Notes under the pieces: model-generated | What the model was told of the DNA's origin: nothing | Database searches by the model: none | What the model saw: the letters and a program-made list of their open reading frames with translations, nothing else | Part shown: positions 26,696-35,173 of the stretch, piece after piece | Position numbering within the stretch: position 1 is the first letter of the stretch | Layout of the letters: every line of letters begins with the position of its first letter | NCBI GenBank assembly: GCA_001184205.1 | Contig: LBMP01000001.1 | Location: 1,330,001 to 1,394,000 of the forward strand | Reading direction: 5' to 3' | DNA: 64,000 bases | From: Desulfocarbo indianensis | Lineage (GTDB): Bacteria > Desulfobacterota > Desulfarculia > Desulfarculales > Desulfarculaceae | Translations under genes and position numbers: made by a program

Positions 26696-26806
26696 GCGCC
26701 AAGGCCTGATCGGCCTCGCCCCCGGCGGCCGCCAAGCGGGCCGCTGAAACCGCCGCCAAGCGAGTCGTTGCCGGCCGTGGCTCGATTGGCGCGTTGGCTT
26801 TATAAT
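26696..26806 (+). promoter_or_regulatory. GC-rich folded stretch with a -10 hexamer upstream of the 7-TM HisKA gene
   Basis: GCGCCAA (26696-26702) pairs with TTGGCGC (26786-26792), enclosing an 11-base direct repeat GCCGCCAAGCG (26728-26738 and 26752-26762) and a local hairpin GCGGCC...GGCCGC. A perfect TATAAT follows at 26801-26806 without a clear -35. It probably holds the promoter of the gene at 26923. Confidence 0.35.
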
Positions 26807-26922
26807 GAACAATGACGCCGGGGCACCCTCGGCGGATTTCTTCATGGCCTGGCATAGCGTCCGAGACCTCTCATCCAGCCTCGTGTCCAAAACTTGAAAC
26901 TTGGCGGCATGGTCAACGGGAG

Positions 26923-28281
26923 ATGACCGTACTAACAAACTACTATATCTTCGCGCTGCTGTTCACCGTCGCCTACGTCATCGTATTCTGGCGGTTTCTG
27001 CGGCGCTTTGACGAAGGCGATCCCAAGATAGGGCCTTTCAAAAGAGTGCTTTTGGGGGTCACCGGCTGGGCCTTGTTCGACTTCCTGCTGGCGAGCATAT
27101 TCCAGTATCACGGCGCGCGGGCCGCCGTGGCGGCCTTCCCCTGGCTGTGCATTCTTTTTCTTTTATTCCCGCCCGCCGCCTTCGAGCTGATCCTGGCCTT
27201 GCTGGGCCACGCCGGCAAACGGGAGAAGCTGTTGGTTTACGGGCCCTACGCCCTTCTATACGCGGCCGCCTTGCTCTTTCCCGGCCAGGTCGGCGGCGGC
27301 ACCTACAGCATCCCCAATCCAGGGCCCGACCACGGCGAGCTTTGGAATCAGGCTTTCCGCGGGATCACTTTCTGCGCGGCGATCGTTCTTTTCCCCTGGC
27401 TTTTAATCGGTGCGCTTCGGCAGCAAGATAAAGAGCGCCGCAATGAAATGCTGATCCTTTTCACCGGCGGCGCTTTGACCGGCCTGGGCAACGTGGCCGC
27501 CCGCCTTCTCATGGACCTCCGGGGGCCCGGCTTTCCTTTCACGGGCAGCCTGTGGATGGTTTTCACCTGCCTGGCCGCCTTTTGGGGCGCGCGGCTGTAT
27601 GGCCGGGTTCTTTCGCCGCGCATCTTGTACAAGGCCATTCTCAAGTCATCGCCCAACGGCATGATGCGTATCGGCCAAGGGAATATTTTGTGGACCAACG
27701 AAGCCATGGCCAAGATACTGGGAGCCGAGGGCGAGGAAAATCCGCCCGGCAGGTCCTTGCCGGAGCTGTTCGACCCAAGGGCGCACCCGGAAGCCGAGCG
27801 GGAGGAGATAGCCAGGCTGGTGGCCGAGGGCCTGGCCGCCAACCTGGAGGTGGCGCTGGCCCGCGGCTCCGGCGAGCCCCTGTGGTGCCTGGTCAGTTCC
27901 GCCCTCCTGGAGCCCCACGCGCCCAGGCATGGGGCGCTGGCGGTTTTCGCGGATATCTCCGCCCGCAAGCGCGAAGAGGAGCAGAGGCTGGTGAGCGAGA
28001 AGCTGAAGGCGGCCATGGAAACCGCGGGCGCGGTGTGCCATGAAATGAATCAGCCCTTGCAGGTGCTCTCCGCCCGTTTGGAGCTGATGCTGCTGCATGG
28101 CGGGGACCAGGAATCCTTGGGGAAAGAACTGGAGGAACTGCGGCGCCAGGTGGCGCGCCTGGGCGAGATCACCAGACGCCTGATCGCGCTCACCCATTAC
28201 CGCACCAAGGCCTACAGCGAGGACCGGGAAATACTGGATTTGGAGCGCTCCGCCCCGGACGAGCCGCAGAGTTTTTCCTAG
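26923..28281 (+). CDS. 7-TM PAS-HisKA protein lacking the HATPase domain
   Basis: 452 residues from ATG 26923; the frame extends to 26812 but without other start support, and the ribosome-like GGGAG abuts this ATG. Seven hydrophobic segments occupy about residues 5-235. A PAS domain follows (AILKSSPNGMMRIGQGNILWTNEAMAKILG) and then a HisKA dimerisation helix with AVCHEMNQPLQVL, His373. The protein then ends about 80 residues later with no N, G1 or G2 boxes, so it cannot bind ATP as a normal kinase. It may be phosphorylated in trans, act as a sensory adaptor, or be a remnant. No regulator gene is adjacent. Confidence 0.82.
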   Translation: MTVLTNYYIFALLFTVAYVIVFWRFLRRFDEGDPKIGPFKRVLLGVTGWALFDFLLASIFQYHGARAAVAAFPWLCILFLLFPPAAFELILALLGHAGKREKLLVYGPYALLYAAALLFPGQVGGGTYSIPNPGPDHGELWNQAFRGITFCAAIVLFPWLLIGALRQQDKERRNEMLILFTGGALTGLGNVAARLLMDLRGPGFPFTGSLWMVFTCLAAFWGARLYGRVLSPRILYKAILKSSPNGMMRIGQGNILWTNEAMAKILGAEGEENPPGRSLPELFDPRAHPEAEREEIARLVAEGLAANLEVALARGSGEPLWCLVSSALLEPHAPRHGALAVFADISARKREEEQRLVSEKLKAAMETAGAVCHEMNQPLQVLSARLELMLLHGGDQESLGKELEELRRQVARLGEITRRLIALTHYRTKAYSEDREILDLERSAPDEPQSFS

Positions 28282-28307
28282 GCGTCCCCAGGACCGGTAA
28301 CGTCGGC

Positions 28308-28401
28308 GGCTCCGCCGGTGAGCGCTACGGCCCTGCCGGACCTCTGCCCGGCGGCCGTACTTTCCCGCCTGGCGGCTCCCCCCTCTGGCACTGGCGGAGC
28401 C
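28308..28401. ncRNA. Folded intergenic element upstream of uvrB
   Basis: GGCTCCGCCGGTG (28308-28320) pairs with CACTGGCGGAGCC (28389-28401), 13 bp including one G-U. Nested inside, TACGGCC (28326-28332) pairs with GGCCGTA (28353-28359) and GCCGG (28335-28339) with CCGGC (28348-28352). The result is a compact two-stem structure of 94 bases in a gap of 196. A competing local hairpin GGCGGCTCCGCC exists at the left arm. It could be a small RNA, an uvrB leader or a GC-rich repeat. It is not followed by a T-run. Confidence 0.4.
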
Positions 28402-28477
28402 CAGCCAGTATCCTTAATCACTTGAAACAAAGCGGGACCGTGTTTTCATCCCCCCAGGAAAAGGGATAAACGGGGTC

Positions 28478-30517
28478 ATGGCCTACGAGAGCGAACCCAC
28501 CTTCACCTATTGGCGCACCTCGCCCAGCCCGGCCGAGTTCGAGCTGGTCAGCGAGTTCTCGCCCCAGGGTGATCAGCCCCGCGCCATCCAGGAATTGGCC
28601 CAGGGCCTGAGCGCCGGGGTGAAGCACCAGGTGCTTCTGGGCGTCACCGGCAGCGGCAAGACCTTCACCATGGCCAACGTCATCGCCGCGGCCAAGAAGC
28701 CGGCCCTGGTGCTGGCCCCCAACAAGACCCTGGCCGCCCAGCTTTACGGCGAGTTCAAGTCCCTGTTCCCCCACAACGCGGTGGAGTATTTCGTATCGTA
28801 CTATGATTACTACCAGCCCGAGGCCTATATCCCGGCCAGCGACACCTTCATCGAGAAGGACAGCTCCATAAACGAGCAGATCGACAAGATGCGCCACGCG
28901 GCCACCTTCGCCCTCCTGACCCGGCGCGACGTGGTGATCGTGGCCTCGGTGTCCTGCATCTACGGCCTGGGCTCGCCCGAGGTTTACCGCGACCAGATCC
29001 TCTATCTTCAGCGGGGGGACGAGCCGGGCCGCGAGGCGGTCCTGCGCAAGCTGGTGGACATCCTCTACGAGCGCAACGAGTATGATTTCCACCGCGGCAC
29101 CTTCCGGGTGCGCGGCGACACGGTGGAGGTGTTCCCGGCCTATGAGGAGGACCGGGCGGTGCGCATCAGCTTTTTCGGCGACGAGGTGGAGGACATCGCC
29201 TTCATAGACCCCCTGCGCGGCCAGGTGCTGGCCCGCGAGCCCCGGGTGACCATTTTCCCGGCCAGCCACTACGTGACCACCGAGGAAATCCGCACGGAAG
29301 CCACCGCGGCCATCAGGAGCGAGCTGGCCGAACGCATGAAGTATTTCGAGGACAACCGCCAGTTGATAGAGGCTCAGCGCATCAGGGAGCGCACCCTGTT
29401 CGACCTGGAGATGATGAAGGAACTGGGCTGGTGCCACGGCATAGAGAACTACTCGCGCCATCTCACCGGCCGCGCCCCCGGTGAGGCGCCGCCCACCCTG
29501 CTGGATTATTTCCCCAGGGAATGGCTGCTCGTGGTGGATGAAAGCCACATCACCGTGCCCCAGGTGGGCGGCATGTACCGGGGGGACCGTTCGCGCAAGA
29601 CCACCCTGGTGGAATTTGGTTTCCGCCTGCCCAGCGCCCTGGACAACCGCCCCCTGAACTTCGAGGAGTTCGAAGAGCATCTGGATCAGGTGGTCTACGT
29701 CTCGGCCACGCCGGGGGATTACGAGCTCAAGCAGGCCGGCGGCGTGGTGGTGGAACAGATCATCCGCCCCACCGGGCTCATGGACCCCCAGATCGAGGTG
29801 CGGCCGGCCAGCGGCCAGGTGGACGATCTTCTGGGCGAGCTGCGCAAGGTGGTGAAGCGCAAGGAGCGCGCCCTGGTGACCACCCTGACCAAGCGCATGG
29901 CCGAGGAGCTGAGCGAGTATCTGGGCGAGCAGGGGCTGAAGGTGAAATACCTGCACAGCGACATCAAGACCATAGAGCGGGTGCAGATTCTGCAAGATTT
30001 GCGGCGCGGGGTGTTCGACGTGCTGGTGGGCATCAACCTCTTGCGCGAGGGCCTGGACCTGCCCGAGGTGAGCCTGGTGGCCATCCTGGACGCGGACCGC
30101 GAGGGATTCCTGCGCTCCACCCGCAGCCTGATCCAGACCACCGGCCGCGCCGCCCGCAACCTGGGGGGCCGGGTGGTGCTCTACGCCGATCACGTTACCG
30201 ATTCCATGGCCAGGGCCATAGAAGAAACCGAGCGCCGGCGGACCGTGCAGGAGGAATTCAACGCGGTCCACGGCATCACCCCCAAGAGCATCAAGAAGAA
30301 GATCAGCGCCATGCTGCCCCACGAGCTGGAGGCGGATTACTCCACCGTGCCGCTGCAAGCCGAGGAGCCCGAGCTGGCCCCGGAGGAAATTCCCCGCCTG
30401 GTGGTCCAGCTCCGGAAAAAGATGGTTGCCGCGGCCGACGACCTGCGCTTCGAGGAGGCGGCTCTCATCCGCGACCGCATCAAGGATCTGGAGGCCGAGG
30501 AGCTGAAGTGGCGCTGA
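28478..30517 (+). CDS. uvrB: Excinuclease ABC subunit B
   Basis: A 679-residue helicase-like DNA-damage verification subunit of nucleotide excision repair. Walker [15 protein letters not shown], the beta-hairpin region [16 protein letters not shown] box [11 protein letters not shown], motif [26 protein letters not shown] and QTTGRAARN, and a C-terminal UVR domain ([21 protein letters not shown]) for UvrC contact are all present. No SOS-type operator was recognised upstream. Confidence 0.97.
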   Translation: MAYESEPTFTYWRTSPSPAEFELVSEFSPQGDQPRAIQELAQGLSAGVKHQVLLGVTGSGKTFTMANVIAAAKKPALVLAPNKTLAAQLYGEFKSLFPHNAVEYFVSYYDYYQPEAYIPASDTFIEKDSSINEQIDKMRHAATFALLTRRDVVIVASVSCIYGLGSPEVYRDQILYLQRGDEPGREAVLRKLVDILYERNEYDFHRGTFRVRGDTVEVFPAYEEDRAVRISFFGDEVEDIAFIDPLRGQVLAREPRVTIFPASHYVTTEEIRTEATAAIRSELAERMKYFEDNRQLIEAQRIRERTLFDLEMMKELGWCHGIENYSRHLTGRAPGEAPPTLLDYFPREWLLVVDESHITVPQVGGMYRGDRSRKTTLVEFGFRLPSALDNRPLNFEEFEEHLDQVVYVSATPGDYELKQAGGVVVEQIIRPTGLMDPQIEVRPASGQVDDLLGELRKVVKRKERALVTTLTKRMAEELSEYLGEQGLKVKYLHSDIKTIERVQILQDLRRGVFDVLVGINLLREGLDLPEVSLVAILDADREGFLRSTRSLIQTTGRAARNLGGRVVLYADHVTDSMARAIEETERRRTVQEEFNAVHGITPKSIKKKISAMLPHELEADYSTVPLQAEEPELAPEEIPRLVVQLRKKMVAAADDLRFEEAALIRDRIKDLEAEELKWR

Positions 30518-30644
30518 GAGCCGGGGCGGGCCCGGAGCAGAGCTGAATCCCGCCTAAAGCGCGACACGCGCAGCCTGGCCGCCCCGCGGCGGCGGGGACT
30601 TGTCAAACCCCTGCTAATGACGAGGCTTTTCTCTTGCCGCCCGG

Positions 30645-30674
30645 TTGGGAAGGGCCGGGCAGGCATGGTAAACT
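30645..30674 (+). promoter_or_regulatory. Candidate sigma70 promoter for the ferredoxin-like gene
   Basis: TTGGGA (30645-30650, 4 of 6) and TAAACT (30669-30674, 4 of 6) with an 18-base spacer, about 50 bases before the start codon at 30725. Confidence 0.4.
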
Positions 30675-30724
30675 AGCCTCCGCCCGCACGAGCTTCACCA
30701 CGCCCCCACCGAAAGGGAACCCCC

Positions 30725-31852
30725 ATGGCCCAGGACGTGTATCTGAAGCTGCGCCGTCATCTGGACAATCTGCCCGGCGGCTATCCCGCCACCGACAGCG
30801 GCGTGGAACTGCGCATTTTGCGCCGGCTCTTTTCCCCGGAGGAGGCCGGGCTGGCCATCAAGCTCACCCTCATCCCGGAGGCCGGCCCGGTGGTGGCCCG
30901 CCGCGCCAGGCTGCCCCTGGCCGAGGCCACGCGCCGCCTGGATGAGATGGCGCGCAAGGGCCTGGTGTTCCGCTATGAATACAAGGGCGAGGTCTATTAC
31001 ATGGCCGCCCAGTACGTCATCGGCATCTGGGAATACCATGTCAACGACCTGGACCCCGAGCTCATCCGGGACATGAACGAGTACATCCCCCATCTCTTCA
31101 CGCCCGAGGCGTGGAAGAAGGCTCCCCAGCTCCGCACCATCCCGGTGGGGCGCAGCATCACTCCGGAGCACGAGGTGATGCCCTACGAAATGGCCGAGGA
31201 GCTGGTGCGCGGGCAGAAGAAAATCCTGGTGGCGCCCTGCATCTGCCGCCGCGAGCACGAGATGGTGGGCGAGGGCTGCGACAAGCCCAAGGAGACCTGC
31301 CTGGTGTTCGGGGCGGGCGTGGATTATTACCAGGCCAACGGCCTGGGCCGCCGCATAGACGCCGACGAGGCCCTGGCCATCCTCAAGCAGGCCGATAAGA
31401 AGGGCCTGGTGCTGCAACCCACCAACGCCAAGAAGATAATGAACATCTGCTGCTGCTGCGGCTGCTGCTGCCAGGTGCTCAAGACCTTCAAGCGCCACCC
31501 CAAGCCGGCCCAGATGGTCTCCAGCCCCTTCATAGCGGCGGCCGATCCGGCCTCCTGCAAGGGCTGCGGGGTGTGCGTCGATCGCTGCCAAATGGAGGCG
31601 CTAAGCCTGGACGGGGATAAGAAGGTGGTGCTGGATTTGGACCGCTGCATTGGCTGCGGCCTGTGCGTCTCCACCTGTCCCACCAAGTCCCTGACCCTTG
31701 CGCGCAAGCCGGAGAACGAGCAGCCCAGGGTTCCCAAAAACAACCTGGAGGCGCTCATGAACACCGCCCGGGCCAGGGGCAAGCTGAGCCCGGCCAGGCT
31801 TGCCGTGATGAGCCTCAAATCCAAGATGGACCGGCTTTTGGCCAGCCGCTAA
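30725..31852 (+). CDS. 4Fe-4S binding protein with a cysteine-cluster motif
   Basis: A 375-residue soluble protein. The N-terminal 100 residues look like a winged-helix segment (LAEATRRLDEMARKGLVFRYE). The middle has APCICRREHEMVGEGCDKPKETCL and then NICCCCGCCCQVL, with seven cysteines in eight positions. Two ferredoxin clusters follow: CKGCGVCVDRCQMEAL and CIGCGLCVSTCPTKSL. Proteins of this layout are frequent in sulfate-reducing deltaproteobacteria, but I know of no assigned reaction. It is a single gene bounded by a strong terminator. Confidence 0.8.
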   Translation: MAQDVYLKLRRHLDNLPGGYPATDSGVELRILRRLFSPEEAGLAIKLTLIPEAGPVVARRARLPLAEATRRLDEMARKGLVFRYEYKGEVYYMAAQYVIGIWEYHVNDLDPELIRDMNEYIPHLFTPEAWKKAPQLRTIPVGRSITPEHEVMPYEMAEELVRGQKKILVAPCICRREHEMVGEGCDKPKETCLVFGAGVDYYQANGLGRRIDADEALAILKQADKKGLVLQPTNAKKIMNICCCCGCCCQVLKTFKRHPKPAQMVSSPFIAAADPASCKGCGVCVDRCQMEALSLDGDKKVVLDLDRCIGCGLCVSTCPTKSLTLARKPENEQPRVPKNNLEALMNTARARGKLSPARLAVMSLKSKMDRLLASR

Positions 31853-31872
31853 GGGGCTGATGTGAAAAAAAC

Positions 31873-31912
31873 AAAAGCGCCGCGCCGGGCTAATCTCCGG
31901 CGCGGCGCTTTT
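31873..31912. terminator. Strong bidirectional intrinsic terminator
   Basis: A 16-base arm at 31873-31888 pairs perfectly with 31897-31912 around an 8-base loop. The arms carry A4 on the left and T-runs on the right, so it can end both the ferredoxin-like gene and the convergent HAD gene. Confidence 0.92.
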
Positions 31913-31964
31913 TCATCGGCCGGGTAAAAGAGCTTGGGCCTTGGGGCAAGGGAGTTGCCGGCGG

Positions 31965-32630
31965 CTAAAAAAAGAGGATGGGCCAGCCGTTCTTGTGGGC
32001 CGCGTGGCGCAGGCCCGCGTTGGGATTGACCGCCCGGGGGTTGCCCACCAGGCGCAGAAGGTCCACATCGGAATGATGATCTCCATAGGCATAGGAATTG
32101 GCCAGGTCCAGGTTGTGGGCCTGGGCCAGCTCGCGCACCAGGCGCGCCTTTTCCGGGCCATAGGGCCGCAGGTTGGCCAAGGCGCCGGAGAGGATGCCGC
32201 CGGAGACCTCCAGCTTGGCGGCCACGGCCAGATCCGCCCCCAAGTCGCGGCGCATCAGCTCGGCCAGGGGCGTGAGCGAGCCGGTGACCAGCACCACCAG
32301 ATGCCCGGCCCGGCGGTGCTCGCCGACCGCGCGGCGGCCGGCCTGGCTCACCCTGGGCTTGATGCGCATCTGAAAACACTCCTCGGCCAGGCGGTCCAGC
32401 TCCAGGGGGTCCTTGTGCTTGAAGTGGGATTTGTTGGTGTGCAGCAGGCCGCCGGGCAGGCCGCCCAGGTTTTTGGCCATGAACCCCAGATAGCGGGCCA
32501 AGTCCCCGGCCCGCAGGTAGCGCCGGCGGATCAGAAAAGGTATGAACAGCCGCTCCATGGAGTGGGGCCAGATCAAGGTGCGGTCGATGTCGAAAAAGGC
32601 GGCCGGCTTGGCGGGGCTGGGCAGTTTCAT
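31965..32630 (-). CDS. HAD superfamily IB phosphatase
   Basis: A 221-residue phosphatase. AAFFDIDRTLIWPHS is motif I with the nucleophile Asp; VVLVTGSLTPLAELM is motif II; the lysine is in GPEKARLVREL; AYGDHHSDVDLLRLVG is motif III/IV. Subfamily IB includes phosphoserine phosphatase and the phosphatidylglycerophosphatase PgpC. It overlaps the CDP-alcohol phosphatidyltransferase gene by 4 bases, which favours a phospholipid-phosphate substrate, by inference. Confidence 0.85.
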   Translation of the reverse strand: MKLPSPAKPAAFFDIDRTLIWPHSMERLFIPFLIRRRYLRAGDLARYLGFMAKNLGGLPGGLLHTNKSHFKHKDPLELDRLAEECFQMRIKPRVSQAGRRAVGEHRRAGHLVVLVTGSLTPLAELMRRDLGADLAVAAKLEVSGGILSGALANLRPYGPEKARLVRELAQAHNLDLANSYAYGDHHSDVDLLRLVGNPRAVNPNAGLRHAAHKNGWPILFF

Positions 32631-33265
32631 TCGGATTTTTCCAGGTCAGGCGTTTCCAGCAGCTCGCGGGTGTCCAAGAGAACCGGTATCCCCCGCGCCA
32701 CGCAGAGGGCTACCGATAAATATACCAAAACCGGCTCGGCCCAAAATACCCAGGCCCAATCTTCCGTGGCCGGCGGCCCCAGGGCCGATAGGGCCGAGGC
32801 CAGGGCCAGAGCGCCGAAGGCCAGGCCCTTGGCCAGGCCGTAGAGCCCCCGCATGAAGCGGCCGGCCACCAGAAAGCGGCCCCATTTGGAATGCATCATG
32901 CCGAAGGCGCTGCGGCCCCGGGCCGCCAGGGCATAGCTCCGCAGCCCGTCCACCACGAAGCTGCGCACGATGAAGAGGATGGGCACCCACACCGGCACCT
33001 TGTGCTGGTGGGCGAAGACGATCCAGAGCACGTTTTCCACCACCCGGTCCAGGGCGATGTCCAGCACGCTGCCCAGATCGGTCACCTGGTTCTTATGGCG
33101 CGCCACGTAGCCGTCGAACCAGTCCATCAGGTAGAGGATGGGCAGCAGGAAAAGGGCCGTGAACAGGGCCCAGGCCCAGGGCGCATAGAGGAGCAGCGCC
33201 ACCAAGAGCAACAAAGGCAGACGGGAAAGCGTTATAATATTGGCGGTGGACATTCGCACGGGCAT
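32627..33265 (-). CDS. CDP-alcohol phosphatidyltransferase family protein
   Basis: 212 residues, mostly membrane helices. The complete CDP-OH-P motif is present: DWFDGYVARHKNQVTDLG followed by SVLDIALD, giving all four Asp residues, the Gly residues and AR. Members make phosphatidylglycerophosphate, phosphatidylserine or phosphatidylinositol phosphate. AGGAA lies about 8 bases before the ATG at 33265. Its partner HAD phosphatase downstream suggests PGP synthesis and dephosphorylation to phosphatidylglycerol. Confidence 0.87.
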   Translation of the reverse strand: MPVRMSTANIITLSRLPLLLLVALLLYAPWAWALFTALFLLPILYLMDWFDGYVARHKNQVTDLGSVLDIALDRVVENVLWIVFAHQHKVPVWVPILFIVRSFVVDGLRSYALAARGRSAFGMMHSKWGRFLVAGRFMRGLYGLAKGLAFGALALASALSALGPPATEDWAWVFWAEPVLVYLSVALCVARGIPVLLDTRELLETPDLEKSE

Positions 33266-33397
33266 GGGAAGAAGTTCCTTTGCCGCGCCGGCCGGAAAAG
33301 GTGGATCGAGGTTGTGATCTTGAAACTCTCGCCGCGAACTTCGGCCAGTCTAGGGCATGGGCGGCGGCCTGTCAACGCCGCCCGGAGGAGGAGGGCC

Positions 33398-33712
33398 GTG
33401 AAAACCGCGTTTATGCTAGCGATTATACTGCTGGTCGCCGCCGGGCCCTCTTGGGGCTTAAGCACGGAAGAGGTGATCAAGCTTAAAAAAGCCGGCGTGA
33501 GCGATGAAACCATCCAGATGATGCTGGAGCAGGAAAAGGCCGGGGGCGACGTGAAGCCGCCGGTGGAGGATACCGGCGAGGAGGTGATCTACCGCGCCGG
33601 ACAAAACAGCAAGGCCCAGGCCGAGCGCAACGCGCGCCATGAAGCCTGGAAGGAGAAGAAGAGCCTGGAGGCGGTGGGCGGGGTGATTATCGACAAGCGC
33701 CAAAACCAATAG
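33398..33712 (+). CDS. Small secreted hypothetical protein
   Basis: 104 residues from a GTG at 33398 with a strong GGAGGAGGAGGG just upstream. A signal peptide (MKTAFMLAIILLVAAGPSWG) precedes a mature part starting LSTEEVIKLKKAGVSDETI, a short helical motif seen in many small exported proteins of this group. The rest is charged and probably flexible (QAERNARHEAWKEKK). No function is known. It is divergent from the phospholipid pair. Confidence 0.75.
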   Translation: MKTAFMLAIILLVAAGPSWGLSTEEVIKLKKAGVSDETIQMMLEQEKAGGDVKPPVEDTGEEVIYRAGQNSKAQAERNARHEAWKEKKSLEAVGGVIIDKRQNQ

Positions 33713-33811
33713 GCCGGCTTATTTCGGGGCGGGGCACGCCGTTAAAAATATCCGTACTCCAGCACGCGGCGGCCCCTGGCCCCCTCGCCGCCGACCGCGC
33801 CGCGTCCGAGC

Positions 33812-34297
33812 CTAGGCGTTCAAGTAGTCGCCCCGGTTGAACTTCACGCTTTCCGCCGCCACCCGCATCACCACCTCCTGCACGATGCCGTGCAACTGGT
33901 CGGCGGGGTCCAGGCTGTCGGCCACCTCGGCCAGGCCCTTGGCCTCTTCCTGCAGGGCGGCCAGGGAGGGCTCCAGCTCCTTGAGGCTCAGATCGGGCCG
34001 GCCCAATTGCCCGGCATAGCGCTCCAAAAGGTCCAAGGCCCTTTCGGCCCGGCTCACGCACTCCTGCTGCAGGGCGTTCAACCCCTGGGAGGCGGACAAG
34101 GCTTGGGCTGACTGGGGAGCGGCCACCGAGGCCGGCGCGGCGGCGGTGGGCTGGGCGGCCTGGGCCGGGCCGGAAACCTGGCGGTCCAGGGCCTGGTCCA
34201 GGAGCTTGGCGAAGTCGCCCTCTTCCTTGCGCACCGTCTTGGCGTCCGGCTGGGGTTGGCCCAATTGCCCCGGATGCAGCTGGTCAATCTTAGTCAT
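33812..34297 (-). CDS. Hypothetical protein, 161 residues
   Basis: A soluble protein with a polar N-terminus, an Ala/Pro/Gln-rich linker (residues about 40-65, AAQPTAAAPASVAAPQS), and a helical C-terminal half ending KFNRGDYLNA. No cysteines in a metal pattern, no signal peptide and no membrane segment are seen. The helical half with a disordered linker resembles small flagellar or scaffold-type proteins, but there is no supporting neighbour. It has an excellent promoter at 34342-34370, so it is probably expressed on its own. Confidence 0.65.
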   Translation of the reverse strand: MTKIDQLHPGQLGQPQPDAKTVRKEEGDFAKLLDQALDRQVSGPAQAAQPTAAAPASVAAPQSAQALSASQGLNALQQECVSRAERALDLLERYAGQLGRPDLSLKELEPSLAALQEEAKGLAEVADSLDPADQLHGIVQEVVMRVAAESVKFNRGDYLNA

Positions 34298-34341
34298 GGC
34301 TCTTTTGCCTTTGATGATCGGTAGTTGCCCAATCGGCTTTC

Positions 34342-34370
34342 ATTATAGGCCGCCGGGACGCGCTTTTCAA
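34342..34370 (-). promoter_or_regulatory. Strong candidate sigma70 promoter for the 161-residue hypothetical
   Basis: On the minus strand, TTGAAA (34370-34365, 5 of 6) and TATAAT (34347-34342, 6 of 6) are separated by exactly 17 bases, 45 bases before the ATG at 34297. This is the best promoter match in the window. Confidence 0.75.
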
Positions 34371-34460
34371 TGATCAGCCCTCCCCGCCGAGCCCGGAGTC
34401 GGGCAGCCTCTTACATGCTTAATCGGCCTTCGGCTCCCTGGCCTTGAGACTTTTTCCGGC

Positions 34461-34889
34461 TTATAGGCCCCAAACGAAAGCCTGCAAAACCTGCCAGCCT
34501 TCCCATATCTGCCACAGGGCCAAAACCACGCAGACCGCGTTGGCCAGACCGTGCAGCAAGGGGAAAAGCACCCGTTTTCGGCGGGAGAATTCCAGGTAAA
34601 GCCCGGAGATCAGTCCCCAGGCCATGAGCGGCGCCATGACGGCCGCCAAGACCGCGTGGTCTCCGGTGATGAAGTTGCCGTGCCAAAAGGTTTTGGTCAT
34701 GTAAACCCCGCCGGCCATGCCCAACAGCCATCCGGCCAAGACTATTTTGCCCAATAAAATATGGCGCTTGCGGGCAAAGGCCGTGCCCTGGCCCAAATGC
34801 AGGGAGCGGAAACGGCCAATCCCCAGATACAGAACGTAAATGGAGAGCAAGGTCAGAATAAATTGCATAATCGGGTGGATATAGAGCAT
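34461..34889 (-). CDS. Four-helix membrane protein (DUF4079-like)
   Basis: 142 residues from ATG 34889, which has AAAGGAG 5 bases upstream; a longer frame to 34946 lacks a ribosome site. It starts [21 protein letters not shown] and has four hydrophobic helices, with histidines in [19 protein letters not shown] and LLHGLAN. The pattern resembles DUF4079 and cytochrome b561-like four-helix proteins in which such histidines may bind haem. Haem binding is inference only. Confidence 0.65.
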   Translation of the reverse strand: MLYIHPIMQFILTLLSIYVLYLGIGRFRSLHLGQGTAFARKRHILLGKIVLAGWLLGMAGGVYMTKTFWHGNFITGDHAVLAAVMAPLMAWGLISGLYLEFSRRKRVLFPLLHGLANAVCVVLALWQIWEGWQVLQAFVWGL

Positions 34890-35173
34890 CTGGCTCCTTT
34901 CCGGAAGCCGCGAACGGCTCCTTGGCCGCAGAGGCCTTACCTCCAAAATGCTCCCGCCGGGCGCTTGGGGTCAAGGCCCCCGGCCCCCAAGTCCGGCCGG
35001 CCGCTTGCGCCGGGGCCGGGCAGCCTTTAACTTTTATACAATACGAGCAAGGTTCCAGTTCACGGGCCTGGCCGCCAAGGCCCCGGCTGGATTGGCGACC
35101 TCCCTGGCCGGGCGGCCCCCCAGGCCCCGCCACAAACGCCCATGATGCAAGGCCTGAAAGGAACGTGAGCCCC

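Noticed and set aside
26696-26806. Possible BIME/REP family shared by the GC-rich gaps
   Set aside because: The gaps at 10320, 26696, 28308 and 50390 share GC-rich stems, but I could not align them beyond short pieces such as GCCGGCGGCT, so a common repeat family is not supported.
28418-30358. 646-residue open frame antisense to uvrB
   Set aside because: Shadow of uvrB; biased His/Leu/Gln composition and no family motifs.
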